From: Episyrphus balteatus
Taxonomy: Eukaryota > Arthropoda > Insecta > Diptera > Syrphidae
NCBI RefSeq assembly: GCF_945859705.1
Contig: NC_079136.1
Coordinates: 2,893,501 to 2,957,500, forward strand
Length of the DNA: 64,000 nucleotides
Reading direction: 5' to 3'
The notes beneath the pieces were generated by a model, which saw only the letters and a program-made list of their open reading frames with translations, had not been told where the DNA came from and ran no database searches. Both the position numbers and the translations under genes were made by a program. The stretch's first letter is position 1; the number at the start of each line of letters is the position of its first letter. Positions 47,301 to 58,907 of this stretch are shown in pieces.

Positions 47301-50300
47301 ACATGCAAAAAAAAATAATGCAGTTAGAATAATTATATTTTCTCTCCTGAATATGAATCTAGCAAAAAAAATATCATATCTTCTTTTTTTCTTCAACAAA
47401 TGCTCTTTTGACCGTTAACTAAAAATCTTACTCTCATTATTTTTTTTTTTTTATTGATCTTCTGAGCATCTCTGACAACAGAAGATTGAACTTTATCATA
47501 AATTAACTGTTGATTCATTCACTCAGACTAATTACCTTGAATTTGGCATACTTGCTCCACATTTTTGGCAATTTTTTTTTTTTGATTTTTTTCCACTAGT
47601 CGCCGCACTGTGAGTCGGTGGGATTATTTACCTAGTTTCGGCAAGCAATTGACAACAGGGTGTGTGCGATTTAATCCCTAGCCGAGGCAGACGATAATTA
47701 CTTTACTTTGTTTCAAAAAAGCCAACGGTGAGAAAGGAGCGGAAATTTAACGACCGAATGCAAAAGTTATTTGGAGCTTCTTGTTGGGCTTTAACACAAA
47801 ATCATGCTTCATTTTTATAAGCGTATGAGAAACATATTTTTAGTTGGTGGCCAAGTAGACGTGGTGTTCACTGATTTTGTCAAAGCATTTGAAACCGTTT
47901 CACATGACATTTTAATAAGTAGATTATATTCTTTTGGAATCCAAAATGGATTTCTAATTATTTAAGAATAGAAAACAAAAAGTTAAATTAGAAAATGCTT
48001 ATTCAAGAACTATTAAAATGTCATGTGGCGTTCCCCAGAGAAGTCATTTGGGCCCATTGTTGTTCAATATCTTTATAAATGAAATTCCATCACTGTTGAA
48101 ATTTTCATCCTGTTTAATGTACGCTGATGATTTGAAGATATTCTTACGTGTTAAAAATGTTCATGATTGCTTTTTGCTTCAAAATGACTTAAATGTTATA
48201 GTTGATTGGTGTGATCGTAATTGTAATGCTTTAAATGTAAATACATAAATGCCAGTCTTTTTCTGTTCATCGCAACAGAACTCTTCTTGAATTTGAATAT
48301 AAAATGTAAAATAATGTCTTAGGTTTTCCTAGTATGGTCAAAGATCTTGAATGAGAACCAATTTAAAATGCCTCTCTATTCACCTTTTCTTTGTTCTCTG
48401 AAAATAGACTGAGTCTATTGAGATTCAAATGCATGATGCACTCAAAACTGTAAGAAAATTGCCCCAAGCGTTTGTTTATCCAACGATGTTTTCCATTAAA
48501 AATGATTACAAAAAATGTAAAGAAAAACAAATCTAATTTGAAATTTATTTTGCGGTTTCATTGTGATTTGATTTTTTGGTTTGGCTGATTAGGTGCGGCT
48601 ATATTACTGTGTGAAAGTTATTATTGAGATAAGATTTGTATTAAGGAGAAAAAATGTTTAAAAAAAAAAATGATCATAAGATATCATAAAAGGAAATGAT
48701 AATCTAATAACTAACGAACAAAGTCTAAAGATAACATTTATGGGAGTTTCGGATATGATAGCATCTGTTTAAATAAAATGAATTTATTTAAGAATACCTT
48801 AAGATTTTGTGATTGCACATTTCGCGCTAAATGAGATCATTATTGTATGCTTGACAACAATCTAATAATGCTTATTTTATGTAGTCAAAAAATAGGCGTA
48901 AATTGGGAAGCAGATTTATTGAGTGAGAGGTTAGCAGTTTATTTTAATATTAGAAGAAGGTCCATGTCGGTCCATAGCGATAAATAACGGCTAAGCCTCT
49001 CATTGTTTTGGGATTGTATGTATATAATATGTTTGTACCTTCTGGAATAATGATAGGTACCACAATAATGGAGTTTAAATCGAAACATCCGTTGAAATTG
49101 ATAATCACCACATCCCTCCATCTGATTATGGTCTGTCGAAATGTTTTTTCTGCTTATTCAAAGATATTCACGTTGTATATACTACGTTCCCCCGAAAGTC
49201 GACTACACTTAAGTGAATACAACCAAAGCGTTTGTTGATGTTTAAAACCAGTCTTGAGGGTTTTGTCCACTTCTTAACTGTAAATACCTGAACATATCTA
49301 TTAGCCAATTCATTTTTATGAAGTTGCAACATTGAAAAAAAAAATGCTGAGGAAATAAATGTAACGTGGATTAATCGATAACAAAAATTCCAGATCAATT
49401 GCCCTACTCTGTTCGTGTTCTATTGGAATCTGCTGTTCGTAACTGTGATAACTTTCATATCTTGGAAAAGGATGTTCAAAGTATTTTGGGATGGTCTCCA
49501 AGTGCCAAACAAGGAGAAAATGATGTCGAAGTATCATTTAAGCCAGCCAGAGTTATCTTACAAGTAAATTAATTAAAATGTTTGTAAGAAAAAAATAAAT
49601 ATAAATAAATATTAATTTAAAGGATTTCACTGGTGTACCAGCAGTTGTCGACTTTGCTGCTATGCGTGACGCCGTACTAAGTTTGAAGGGAAATCCAGAA
49701 AAAATTAATCCCATCTGTCCAGCTGATCTTGTTATCGATCATTCTGTTCAAGTTGATTTTGCAAGAACGTAAGTCTTAAAAGGAAAAGACAATATGATAG
49801 ATAAATTGTTTCTCTGTTATAGAACTGATGCTTTGAGCAAGAATCAAAATCTTGAATTTGAACGCAACAAGGAAAGATTTACATTTTTGAAGGTAACATT
49901 CGATCTTGTAAAATTTTTCCATTTTGATTTTTAATCTTGATTGATTTTAGTGGGGAGCTCGTGCATTCAACAATATGTTAATTGTTCCACCTGGTTCTGG
50001 TATTGTACATCAAGTCAATTTGGAATACTTGGCACGTGTTGTTTTCGAAGATGATATAGAAGGCGGAAAGATTCTCTATCCCGATAGTGTTGTTGGAACT
50101 GATTCACACACCACCATGATAAATGGTCTTGGAGTACTTGGTTGGGGTGTTGGAGGTATGTTTTTCTTTTTCAATTAAAATAAAACTGTTTAAAAGAAAG
50201 TGATGGCAAACTTTCTAGATTTTATTCAAAAATTCGAAAATTCTCTACAAAATAGTTCTTTGAATTGTTGTTTTCCAGGAATTGAAGCTGAAGCTGTTAT

Positions 50301-53300
50301 GTTGGGTCAATCGATTTCCATGTTGTTGCCAGAAGTTATTGGTTACAAATTGGTTGGAAAATTGAATCCACTTGTAACATCAACTGATTTGGTGCTGACA
50401 ATTACCAAAAATCTCCGACAATTAGGTGTTGTTGGTAAATTTGTAGAATTCTATGGTCCAGGTGTATCTGAGTTGAGTATAGCTGATCGTGCCACAATCA
50501 GTAATATGTGTCCTGAATACGGTGCTACTGTTGGTTATTTCCCAATTGATTTGAATACTTTGGCTTATATGAGACAAACAAGTAAGTTCTGCACTTTCTT
50601 CAATACCATAAACGATCTCTAAAAAAAATATATTTTGTTATTCTTAAAATTATAGATCGAGCTGAAAAGAAAATTCAAATTATTCAGCAATATTTGGAGA
50701 AATCCCATCAATTGCGAGACTTTTCCAATGAGTCTCAGGATCCAATTTATACAGAGGTATGGCAAAATTCTTCTTTTAATCAAATTACTTCGAATAACAT
50801 TTGCAACTTCTTAATAGACCATCACCCTCGATCTTGGAAATGTGGTCACATCTGTGTCAGGTCCAAAACGTCCTCACGATCGAGTCTCTGTTACTGACAT
50901 GAAGGCAGATTTTCAATCCTGTTTGACCAGCAAGGTAAGCTAATGAGATGAATAACTTTTCTATTATGAGATAAACAAAAGCCCAGTGATGAGTAGCACT
51001 TTAAAAATTCACACCAACTAGACTTGGTTTATCCCATAATCTTGGACTGACTTCATAAAAAAACACTCGGGGTAAAATCTTCAAAAAACAAACTACTGCA
51101 AATATTATCGATATCCAATGAAATTGATTGTAGTGCACAAAAGAGCTATCTAAAGGAAACAGCAACTGTGATATGAAAATCAGGATTGAATCACGGCTAC
51201 TATTTCCTTAGATAACTCAATATAAGTACATTTGTGTTGAATTTGCAGGAGGCTTTTTTCAATCCATGATTGATTGTGGTGAATTCGCGAGAAAATTGAA
51301 TGAATATAAAAGTTGGTTCCATCAACGAATTGCATTGATGTTCTAGCTTTATGATTGCTTAAGACCATGACCATCATAAACTAGTACACCAAAGCAACTA
51401 ATTGCAGAAACTCAAACACTTCAAATAACTGTTTCGTAAAATATACAACACTTTGATTTTTTATTTCAATCAACAAAAAAAAACTAAACACGCGAAGATG
51501 TTTACAGGGCGCACGAGCAATTAAAACTGTTGACTAACATACCAAAATGAGGTGTTTTTATAAAGCTATAAGGCTTGATTGATTTTTGTTTTAAAAAATT
51601 TTATTATTAATACCTAGAATAGGAAAATTTTCTGTAACCCAAATATTTATGTTTTTTTTTTTACTTTATGATGAGTAAGCAATTCTTGAAGAAAATTGGG
51701 AACAAGAAGTAAGGCAAATATAGAAAAAAAAAAAAAAAACAACAAAAGGAGGTGCACACTTATGAATGTTAAAATGCAATTGATACAAAAAAATGTTTTA
51801 TTTGTAACCTAGTTTGTGTTTGTTTACATTGGGTTAAGTCAGTAGAGAGAATCCTCAGATTTTTTTTGTAACTTGAATATTATCTGAGGAATAAATAAAT
51901 AAAACATTTTGTGTTTTTCGAAGGGATCGTATTTCAAAACAAATCATTTTCAATGTAAATACCACTTTTTTCGAAGCCTTGCAGCTGATTTGGTAATCTT
52001 TTTCTCTTCGATTTTTAGGGAAAACTTTAACTCTAGGGTCGAAATCATTGAGGTACAAAATTTGTGTGAGTCGAGTCAATGAAGGCTTCTCTTTGGAAAT
52101 TCTCAGAACAAATTTTGATGTTTTTTTTTTATTTAAATAAGAAGGCTTTTGGAATGTAGTCTTCTTAAACCGTCATTTGACCTGGTGCGCAAATGCGCTA
52201 TTTTAATATTATAAATTCAATTCTAAGTGGGCTTGAGGTATAGTTTTTATCATTTCTACATTTTGAGTGTGTTTACACTTTTCTTCAGAGATTCTATTTT
52301 ATCCTAATTAATCTCTTAATCTTAAGAAATTGAAATCTTTCCTAAATCGTTTAAGAATTAAGTATTTTTACAATGGTTTTTATTTAGAGAAAAAAGTTTT
52401 TTGTTTTCGTAAATATACACATTTTGGAGGTATTTTTGAACTTAAAAAAAAAAAAAACTTTACCAAATGTAGTTGTCCTGGAATTGTGAATTTCTACTCA
52501 TTTGTGAATGTTTCTAGGGTCTTTTACTCTGTTAAATCGTCGAAGTCTTGCTGATTTCACAATTTTTTACTTTTAAGAAAAAAACAAAAACTTTTTACTT
52601 TAAAGTAAGAAAAGTACCTTGAATGCATTTCGGAATGTTGTCATTCCATCCTCCATGTGAAATCAATAAGGTGTCGACTAAAGTTGATAATTAAATAGTT
52701 TTGTTCTTATGTTGATATACATATTTTGTATAGAAAAAAAAAAAAAAAAAAACAAATAGAAAAAAAACAGCTCTTTTGTAATTCCTTTTTATACAAGAAA
52801 TCAAAAGGAAAATTTCATTTTGGGGTCACCATCATTTAAAAAACAGCTTTAAATTTAGTCTACGTTACTTATGAAATTCCATTATTTTTCTTCCCTTAAG
52901 CCTAGAACATACTTGTGAAGTAAGTCGTGTAGTGAATTCATATAATTTTTTTTGTTTTCAATTTTCATATTAATTTTGTTCGAAAAAATATATAAGGGGA
53001 GTAGATTCATGAATGAAAGAGATTCCCGTAAATTTTGCAAGTGAACTTCTTCACGTCGTGAAGCAAAACTCTCCAATTTTTTTTTGTCACCACGAAGGCC
53101 AACAGGAAAATTTACAAGTGACCAAAAAAAAAATGTATGGATTTACTTCACGACTTGCTTCACAAGTATGTACTAGGCTTTATTTTATTTTTTCTCTAAA
53201 TCTTTAGCTTTAGAGATATTACTTGCCACCACTTTGAATCTAGGTAGAAGTGGCTATCACAGAGGAGTAGGATGAATTATGATAAATTAATACTTTTATC

Positions 53301-56300
53301 TCTCCGTTGTCAAAATGAATCTGAGTTAAGTGACCCAGTCTTTGACTTTTGAAAAAGAAGAATAATATCTGAATTCATTTAGAGTTAACTTGAATTTTTC
53401 CGTCAGACTGTCCAGTGCAGTTTTTCAAAATAAGTGTTAAATTACTATTTGACCTAAAAAGATCAAACGCTTTAATAACTTGGGCGCTTCCTGAAAATTG
53501 AGTGTCCAATTTATTTGAGTTTGTTCACGAGTCATCTTTAATTTTCAGAAAACCTGACAGGATTTTTAGAAAGTCTTTTCTCTAATGCATTTTGCTGGAT
53601 CAAAAAATTTTCCATAATCTCTCAAAGAAGTTTTCTTGTGTCTTTTTTTTACTTTTATTTGAGGATCACAAGATTGATTGTTCAAGTTCTAAGGTTTAAT
53701 TTTCAGTTCGTCTCTATTTTTGGTTAAATCAATCGGTTTTCTAATGATTTAAAAAAAAAAACTGTTTGGACTGTTTGGTAATAGGTTCGTCAAACTGAAT
53801 TAAATATATCTGCTTTCAGAGCATGCATACTCAAACAACTAAGACAATTGCTTTCCATTAATCTTCAATTAGTCATCGGTTGAATCGTATAAATCAAACT
53901 CTAAGTACGTTGTCTAAAGAATTTATTTAAGCCCTTACTTCCTCAAATAAGTATATCAAACTTTTTGTATATACAAAAATATGTGCTTATAGTAAAGCAG
54001 TAAAAAATTAAGCAATTAAATATTCGCAAAAGAAACCATATCACGTGAAATATTGATCCCCCTTATCTATAAGAAAAATGCTTTGAATGAAAAAATATGT
54101 TTCCGTAATCATTTTGTTTTTACTATTTAATTTTAACCACAAAATAATGTGGTTACGTCAGTACAACACTTGACTCATCAAAGTTGTTAAAAGCTTATCT
54201 TTGAGACAATCCAATTTACTAACCGATGATCGTATTCATATTACATCAACTGACCTAGTGTAATTGAAAGTATGTCACTGCACGTTTCTAAACAAATGCA
54301 AAAAAATTAAAAAAAAAACACAAAAAATACCTTACATTAATAAATCACTTGAAAATAAATGCAGTGTCAACGTTAAGTCGAGCCTCCCAACACAAACTAA
54401 TTAAAAAGCAATTACGATCAAAGTTCGTTTGAATTGGTTTTTGATTTTGTTTTTCCTCTGTATTTCGCTTAGGCATATCATTTTTATTGCATAGCGATGA
54501 ATGTGCTTTTATAGATTACATCGCTGCGTCAAGACTTTTATTTTTAATTAACAGAGACTCAGAATTTTTGATTTTTAATTTGTATGTTTTATTTTCATTC
54601 AAGGTCGGCTTCAAAGGATTCGAAATTGCACCAGATACACTTTCCACTTCTGGCACATTCCAATGGGACGATGGCAAAACCTACAAGATCACCCATGGAT
54701 CTGTGGTCATAGCAGCCATCACCTCGTGTACAAACACAAGCAATCCTTCGGTGATGCTAGGTGCTGGTATGCTAGCAAAGAATGCCATTGAAAAGGGTCT
54801 TTCCATTGCTCCATACATCAAGACATCACTGTCACCGGGATCTGGAGTTGTCACTTACTATTTGAGAGAATCAGGAGTGATTCCATATTTGGAACAGTTG
54901 GGTTTCGATGTTGTCGGCTATGGTTGTATGACTTGTATTGGTAATTCTGGGCCATTGGATGATAATGTTGTCAACACAATCGAAAAGAACGGTTTGGTGT
55001 GTTGTGGTGTTCTGTCAGGTAACAGAAACTTTGAGGGACGTATTCACCCAAACACCAGAGCCAACTATTTGGCAAGTCCATTGTTGGTTATTGCATATGC
55101 AATTGCTGGACGTGTTGATATTGACTTTGAAACTGAGCCAATCGGAGTGAATGCTAAGGGAGAGAAAGTATTCCTTCGTGAAATTTGGCCAACAAGAAAT
55201 GAAATTCAAAAGGTCGAGAATACACATGTTATTCCAGCTATGTTCCAAGAAGTTTACAGTAAGATCGAAATGGGTTCTGAAGATTGGCAGAAATTAGAAG
55301 TATCCGATGGTCAGCTGTATCCTTGGAGTGGAGAATCAACATACATTAAGAGACCACCATTCTTTGATGGAATGACACGTCAATTGCCAGAAATTAAATC
55401 CTTGAAGAATGCTCGTTGTTTGTTGTTTTTGGGAGATTCTGTTACTACTGATCACATATCTCCAGCTGGTTCGATTGCTAGAAACAGTCCTGCTGCTAGA
55501 TATCTATCTGAACGTGGTCTGACTCCAAGAGACTTTAATTCATATGGATCACGACGTGGAAACGATGCTATAATGGCACGAGGAACATTTGCAAACATTC
55601 GATTGGTTAACAAATTGGTTACCAAGACTGGTCCCAGAACATTACACATCCCCAGTCACGAAGAAATGGATGTTTTTGATTGTGCTGAAAGGTTTTTATT
55701 GAATTTCTATATATCTTTGAACTGATTTAATGTTGATTTTGTTTTTTATTAGGTACAAAGAAGAAGGTACTTCATTGATTGCAGTTGTTGGAAAGGAATA
55801 CGGCAGTGGGTCGAGTAGGGATTGGGCTGCAAAGGGTCCTTTCCTTTTGGGTATTAAAGCTGTTATTGCTGAATCATTCGAACGTATTCATCGATCAAAT
55901 TTGGTTGGTATGGGAATTATTCCATTGCAATTCTTACCTGGACAAAGTGCAGAAAGCTTGAACTTGAATGGACGAGAGGTGTATAATATTAGTCTGCCAG
56001 AGAACATCAAGCCCTTGCAGAAAATCGAAGTTGAGGTAAGAATTTGTCAAAATAATAAAAAAATGACGTTGAAGTAGTAGTAGTGTATGTTTTTATCAAT
56101 CTATTGGATTTGAGGCGTTCGTTAAGAGTTTCAAAATTTGTTTATTATGTGCGGTTTTCAAGATTTAAACGTTCACTGTGGCGCATGTGCAACATTTTAT
56201 GTAATTTTTTGTGAAAAGATAAAATACCTATATAATTAAATGGGGCAAGTTCTAATGCTGCCATATTGAACAATTTAAATGGTTATTCGAAATTTTATAC

Positions 56301-57478
56301 ATTGGCTACAAGTTTTTTTTGCAATCGCACAAGTTTTTTTCTTTTCTTCCCGTACGAAAGTGGTTGAAACTATGAGGTTCCAAACACTCGCGCTCATAGA
56401 AGTGTTGAACTTCCCAATTTCCCAATTTTTATCACGACTCTCGCTCATAGATCGAAGCTTTCCGTGTTAGATTAATTCGATTTGATGCTATTCCAATGAG
56501 ATCAGGTATATTTGTATCTGATTGCCAATAAGTTCATTCTCCAGAGAAAAGAAGTCATAATTATTCTCCATACCGGATTTATGTAACGCTCTGCGTTTTG
56601 ATATATGCATCTAGAGCCCCGAAATATATCTTTCGCATTTTATTTCCGATAATTAGTAGTAACTCCTATGCTGACGAAAACAATAGGAAACTATGCGACA
56701 CTAATCAACCTACATTCCATTTTGTCGTTATCAACTTTTTTTCACTATTTTTTTTTTTTTTTTTTAAATTAATTAAAAATACAAAAATCTTTCAAATCTT
56801 ATCAATTCTTTTACATTTAGTTTAAATCGTGGAATCTTGTTCACGTGAAATTTATTTTAGTGCTGAATATTTTTCTCTCGCAAAATTATTTCTGATTCTC
56901 CAAGCAATGACAAGAATCAGTACAAATATGAGCAGATGCTCCGGAGTCAATGAAACATTCAACATGTTACACATATGACAGAGCAAATGATGTGTACAAA
57001 ACGTTAGTTCTTCTTTGCTCTGTATTGTTGTTCCGCATATTTGATGAATAGTCTTTGGTAAAATGTCCATTATTATTACATTAGAGATATGTAGGTTCTG
57101 AACTGGGACTAATGTCGTTTTTATTTTTGTAAGTTCTTTGTAAGTTGCCCACTCCGTTCATAAAAAGCGATCGCTTCTTTTTATTCTATTTTCACATCTT
57201 GAAAAACCAAATTAAATGCTACCGGTACACAATTGCATCGACCATTCGATTGTATCAAGTAATTTTTGTTCCATCATCTCTAAAATCAATTTGTTTTTCT
57301 TTTCCTAGCTACATTTTTTTTTTAAATTTTATTAAAAACGTTTATAAAAATACTGTTCTTTTTTCAGGCCGATGGAAGAATATTCGAAGCTATTGTTCGC
57401 TTTGACACAGAGGTTGACATTACCTATTTCAAAAACGGTGGCATCCTCAACTATATGATTAGGAAAATGTTGGATTAA
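41214..57478 (+). CDS. IRP1: cytosolic aconitase / iron regulatory protein 1, complete, 12 coding exons
   Basis: Bifunctional protein. With a 4Fe-4S cluster it interconverts citrate and isocitrate in the cytosol; in vertebrates, and in some insect paralogs, the cluster-free form binds iron-responsive elements. Exons: 41214-41220, 41294-41386, 49394-49563, 49623-49768, 49823-49892, 49951-50155, 50279-50581, 50656-50756, 50818-50934, 54604-55691, 55753-56035, 57368-57478. They sum to 2694 nt, or 897 residues plus stop, the normal length for the family (about 890-900). Every junction is GT-AG and phase-consistent. Cluster ligands are present: Cys in ITSCTNTSNPS, and two in GYGCMTCIGN. Active-site segments DSHTTMINGLG, GNRNFEGRIHPNTRANY, SRRGNDAIMARG and YGSGSSRDWAAKG are intact. 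The first coding exon is only ATGGCAG. It is cytosolic IRP1 rather than mitochondrial aconitase by the MAGANPYAHF start and domain order. Flies can carry two IRP1 paralogs; which one this is cannot be decided here. Confidence 0.95.
42352..42790. repeat. tandem array, ~130-bp period, about 3.5 units
   Basis: The phrase AAACCCTGAAAATTTCATCG recurs at 42352 (variant), 42483, 42613 and 42742. Each unit also has CGAAATCGTTAGAGCCGTTT and GTGGGCGTGGCAGTGGGCGG. It belongs to a repeat starting near 41690 (CTGGGTGACCGAGCTTTGCT). Confidence 0.8.
42795..42819. repeat. (TA)n microsatellite
   Basis: About 12 TA units directly after CCGAGATCCCAATTT, ending the GGGTGACCGAGCTTTGC repeat. Such TA tails mark the 3' end of this repeat type. 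Confidence 0.75.
42893..44590. mobile_element. element with CATCCGCA ends, interrupted by a TTAA MITE
   Basis: Left has CATCCGCAGATGCAGATGCG; right has GCATCCGCATCCGCA and TTGCGGATGT. The ends are inverted relative to each other. The interior is mostly occupied by the 1.08-kb element at 43236-44312. Confidence 0.4.
43236..44312. mobile_element. piggyBac-like non-autonomous element, 1.08 kb
   Basis: TTAA at 43232-43235 and 44313-44316 flank CCCTCTACTGCAT and ATGCAGTAGAGGG. TTAA followed by CCC is the piggyBac signature. A subterminal motif, (A/T)TTTGGCTTCGTATGCA, occurs near 43376, near 43910 (inverted) and near 44290. No transposase is present. Confidence 0.7.
46200..47800. other. unresolved repeat-like sequence in IRP1 intron 2
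   Basis: Short stretches CCACGCCCCCTGCCACGCCC (46724) and CGCCCCCTGCCACGCCTAC (46856) resemble the GGGCGTGGCAG units of 42.4 kb on the other strand. GGGATTAAAT with CACAGTGCG occurs near 46565-46612 and inverted near 47610-47680. These could be ends of one element. No gene was recognised. Confidence 0.3.
47850..48248 (+). pseudogene. jockey-like reverse transcriptase fragment
   Basis: Translation gives VDVVFTDFVKAFETVSHDIL, then after a frame break MSCGVPQRSHLGPLLFNIFI, LMYADDLKIF and NDLNVIVDWCDRN. The motif order is diagnostic of jockey-type reverse transcriptase. It is truncated at both ends and lies in IRP1 intron 2. Confidence 0.75.
49394..50934 (+). CDS. IRP1: IRP1/aconitase exons 3-9 (domains 1 and 2)
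   Basis: Seven compact exons separated by introns of 54-122 bp. They encode SVRVLLESAVRNCDNFH, DFTGVPAVVDFAAMRDAV, PADLVIDHSVQVDFAR, WGARAFNNMLIVPPGSGIVH, PDSVVGTDSHTTMINGLG, GVVGKFVEFYGPGV, and end at the phase-0 donor after SCLTSK. All are strongly conserved aconitase segments. A 3.7-kb intron follows. Confidence 0.94.
50935..54603. other. IRP1 3.7-kb intron
   Basis: AT-rich intron sequence with one clear MITE (52900-53178) and many short homopolymers. No internal gene or RNA gene was recognised. Confidence 0.7.
52900..53178. mobile_element. MITE, 279 bp, in IRP1 intron 9
   Basis: After TTAA, left GCCTAGAACATACTTGTGAA and right TTCACAAGTATGTACTAGGC. Arms extend at least 45 bp, with AAG(T/C)AAGTCGTG matching inverted. 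Confidence 0.7.
54604..55691 (+). CDS. IRP1: IRP1/aconitase exon 10, iron-sulfur ligand exon
   Basis: The largest exon, 1088 bp. The open frame begins upstream at 54487 but the real exon starts after the acceptor at 54602-54603 with VGFKGFEIAPD. It carries the first cluster Cys in TSCTNTSNPS and the pair in GCMTCIG. It also carries the arginines in GNRNFEGR and NTRANY, the GDSVTTDHISPAGSI segment and the linker into domain 4. It ends in phase 2. Confidence 0.95.
55753..57478 (+). CDS. IRP1: IRP1/aconitase exons 11-12 (domain 4, C-terminus)
   Basis: Exon 11 (55753-56035) encodes YKEEGTSLIAVVGKEYGSGS then SRDWAAKGPFLLG, the swivel-domain active-site loop. After a 1.33-kb intron, exon 12 (57368-57478) encodes ADGRIFEAIVRFDTEVDITY and NYMIRKMLD, then TAA at 57476-57478. 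Confidence 0.94.
56036..57367. other. IRP1 last intron
   Basis: No gene was seen. The stretch near 56828-56880 (GTGGAATCTTGTTCACGTGA) resembles 60320-60345, suggesting a shared repeat family. Confidence 0.5.
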
Positions 57479-57540
57479 GTGCCGACCTCGGCACAAATGT
57501 GTGTGTTGAAACAGAGCATTTTTTGTATTAAAGTTAAAAA

Positions 57541-57595
57541 AATAAAATGGTATGGGTATTGTTATAAACAAAAAAAAAATCAAAAGAAGAATAAA
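57541..57595 (+). terminator. IRP1 poly(A) signals
   Basis: Canonical AATAAA hexamers occur at 57541-57546 and 57590-57595, 63 and 112 nt past the stop codon. Either could direct 3' end formation, giving a 3'UTR of roughly 80-130 nt. Confidence 0.5.
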
Positions 57596-58907
57596 ATATT
57601 TTCATGTAATTATATATTTTTTTTTTATTTTATAATAAAGAACATTTAAGTGGTAACTACTTTGTTGTTATTTTTGTTTTGTTTGTTTCTGTCCTCGATT
57701 CGTCCATTTATCTAAGTAATACATACTACTACTTATACATTACATACATGTTTTGTATTTCATTTTATTTATAATATAAATTTAAAAATTTTATATAAAC
57801 TCAACAAAAGTTATTCTGGCAAACAGAATAATATAAATATGTATTTATAATATTTGAACTTATTTTCTATCTTTTTTGTTGTTGTTGTAATTTTGGTTTG
57901 GTATTAATAAATAACAATGAGGTTTGGAGGATATAATATAACTGAGAATTAACTAAAAAAAATAATTATATAAATAAAATTACATATTTACAGTGGCGTC
58001 ATTTAAAATGAAAAAAAAAAAAAAACTTTTCTTTGTAAAATAGTAAGTTTTCTTCTTTGTAACTTTTGCTGGTCTTACAATAAATTATTTAATAATATTT
58101 TTTATGACAAAAATTTGTTTTACAAAATAAAGCTTTTCAAAAAAACAGCATGATTTTATGAAAAAACAAAAATAATATTTTTTCTTTGAATATGATTGTA
58201 CAGCAACTTAACTACCACAAAGGGTCAGTTATCCAAGATTGGGCATAAATGTTTTACCAAAAAAAAAAAACAAACCAGTTTTTCAACAATTTTCAATTAA
58301 ACTGTACAATCTTCATTGATACATATATTTTTTTTTGTTTTCTGTTCAAATAGAATGAACAATCTTGATTGAATGGAATGCAAATAATATAAATTGTTTT
58401 CTATTGAAAAAAAAAAAAATAAATCCTAATTCTTATTTCAATAATTTTTTTTTTGTTTTCATTTATGATTTTATTTATAATTTTTTTGTATATAAAATAA
58501 ATAAATTAAATTAACAATATTTATTTTATTTTGTTGTATTTGTTTCATATAATTCATCGGTGGATGAAAAGTTAATCGGGCGAAACGCGCATTCAAATCT
58601 CTTTGGTTTTTTTTTTAAAGATTTTTGTTTAGTATCGTTTGTTATTTTTTTATTCAACTCTCAATTGATGGCAATTTTCTGTATTAATTTGATTCTTCTT
58701 TTTTTTATTGTTCTTTGTCATAAATGCAAAATAAATATTATTTTATTACAATAGATTTATAATTATATGTTTTCTTTTTTTTTGTGCTCAAAAATGTTGT
58801 TAAAATAGATATTGATGAATTATCATCAAGTCATTTTTTTTTTTGTTAAACAATTTTTAATTTTTGTGTGAATCTGACAGATAGTAAGAGAGTTTTTTTT
58901 GCTTTAT
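57596..58907. other. convergent 3' intergenic region
   Basis: About 1.3 kb of extremely AT-rich DNA between the 3' ends of IRP1 (+) and SLC25A44 (-). Many AATAAA/TTTATT hexamers on both strands. No coding sequence was recognised. Confidence 0.6.
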
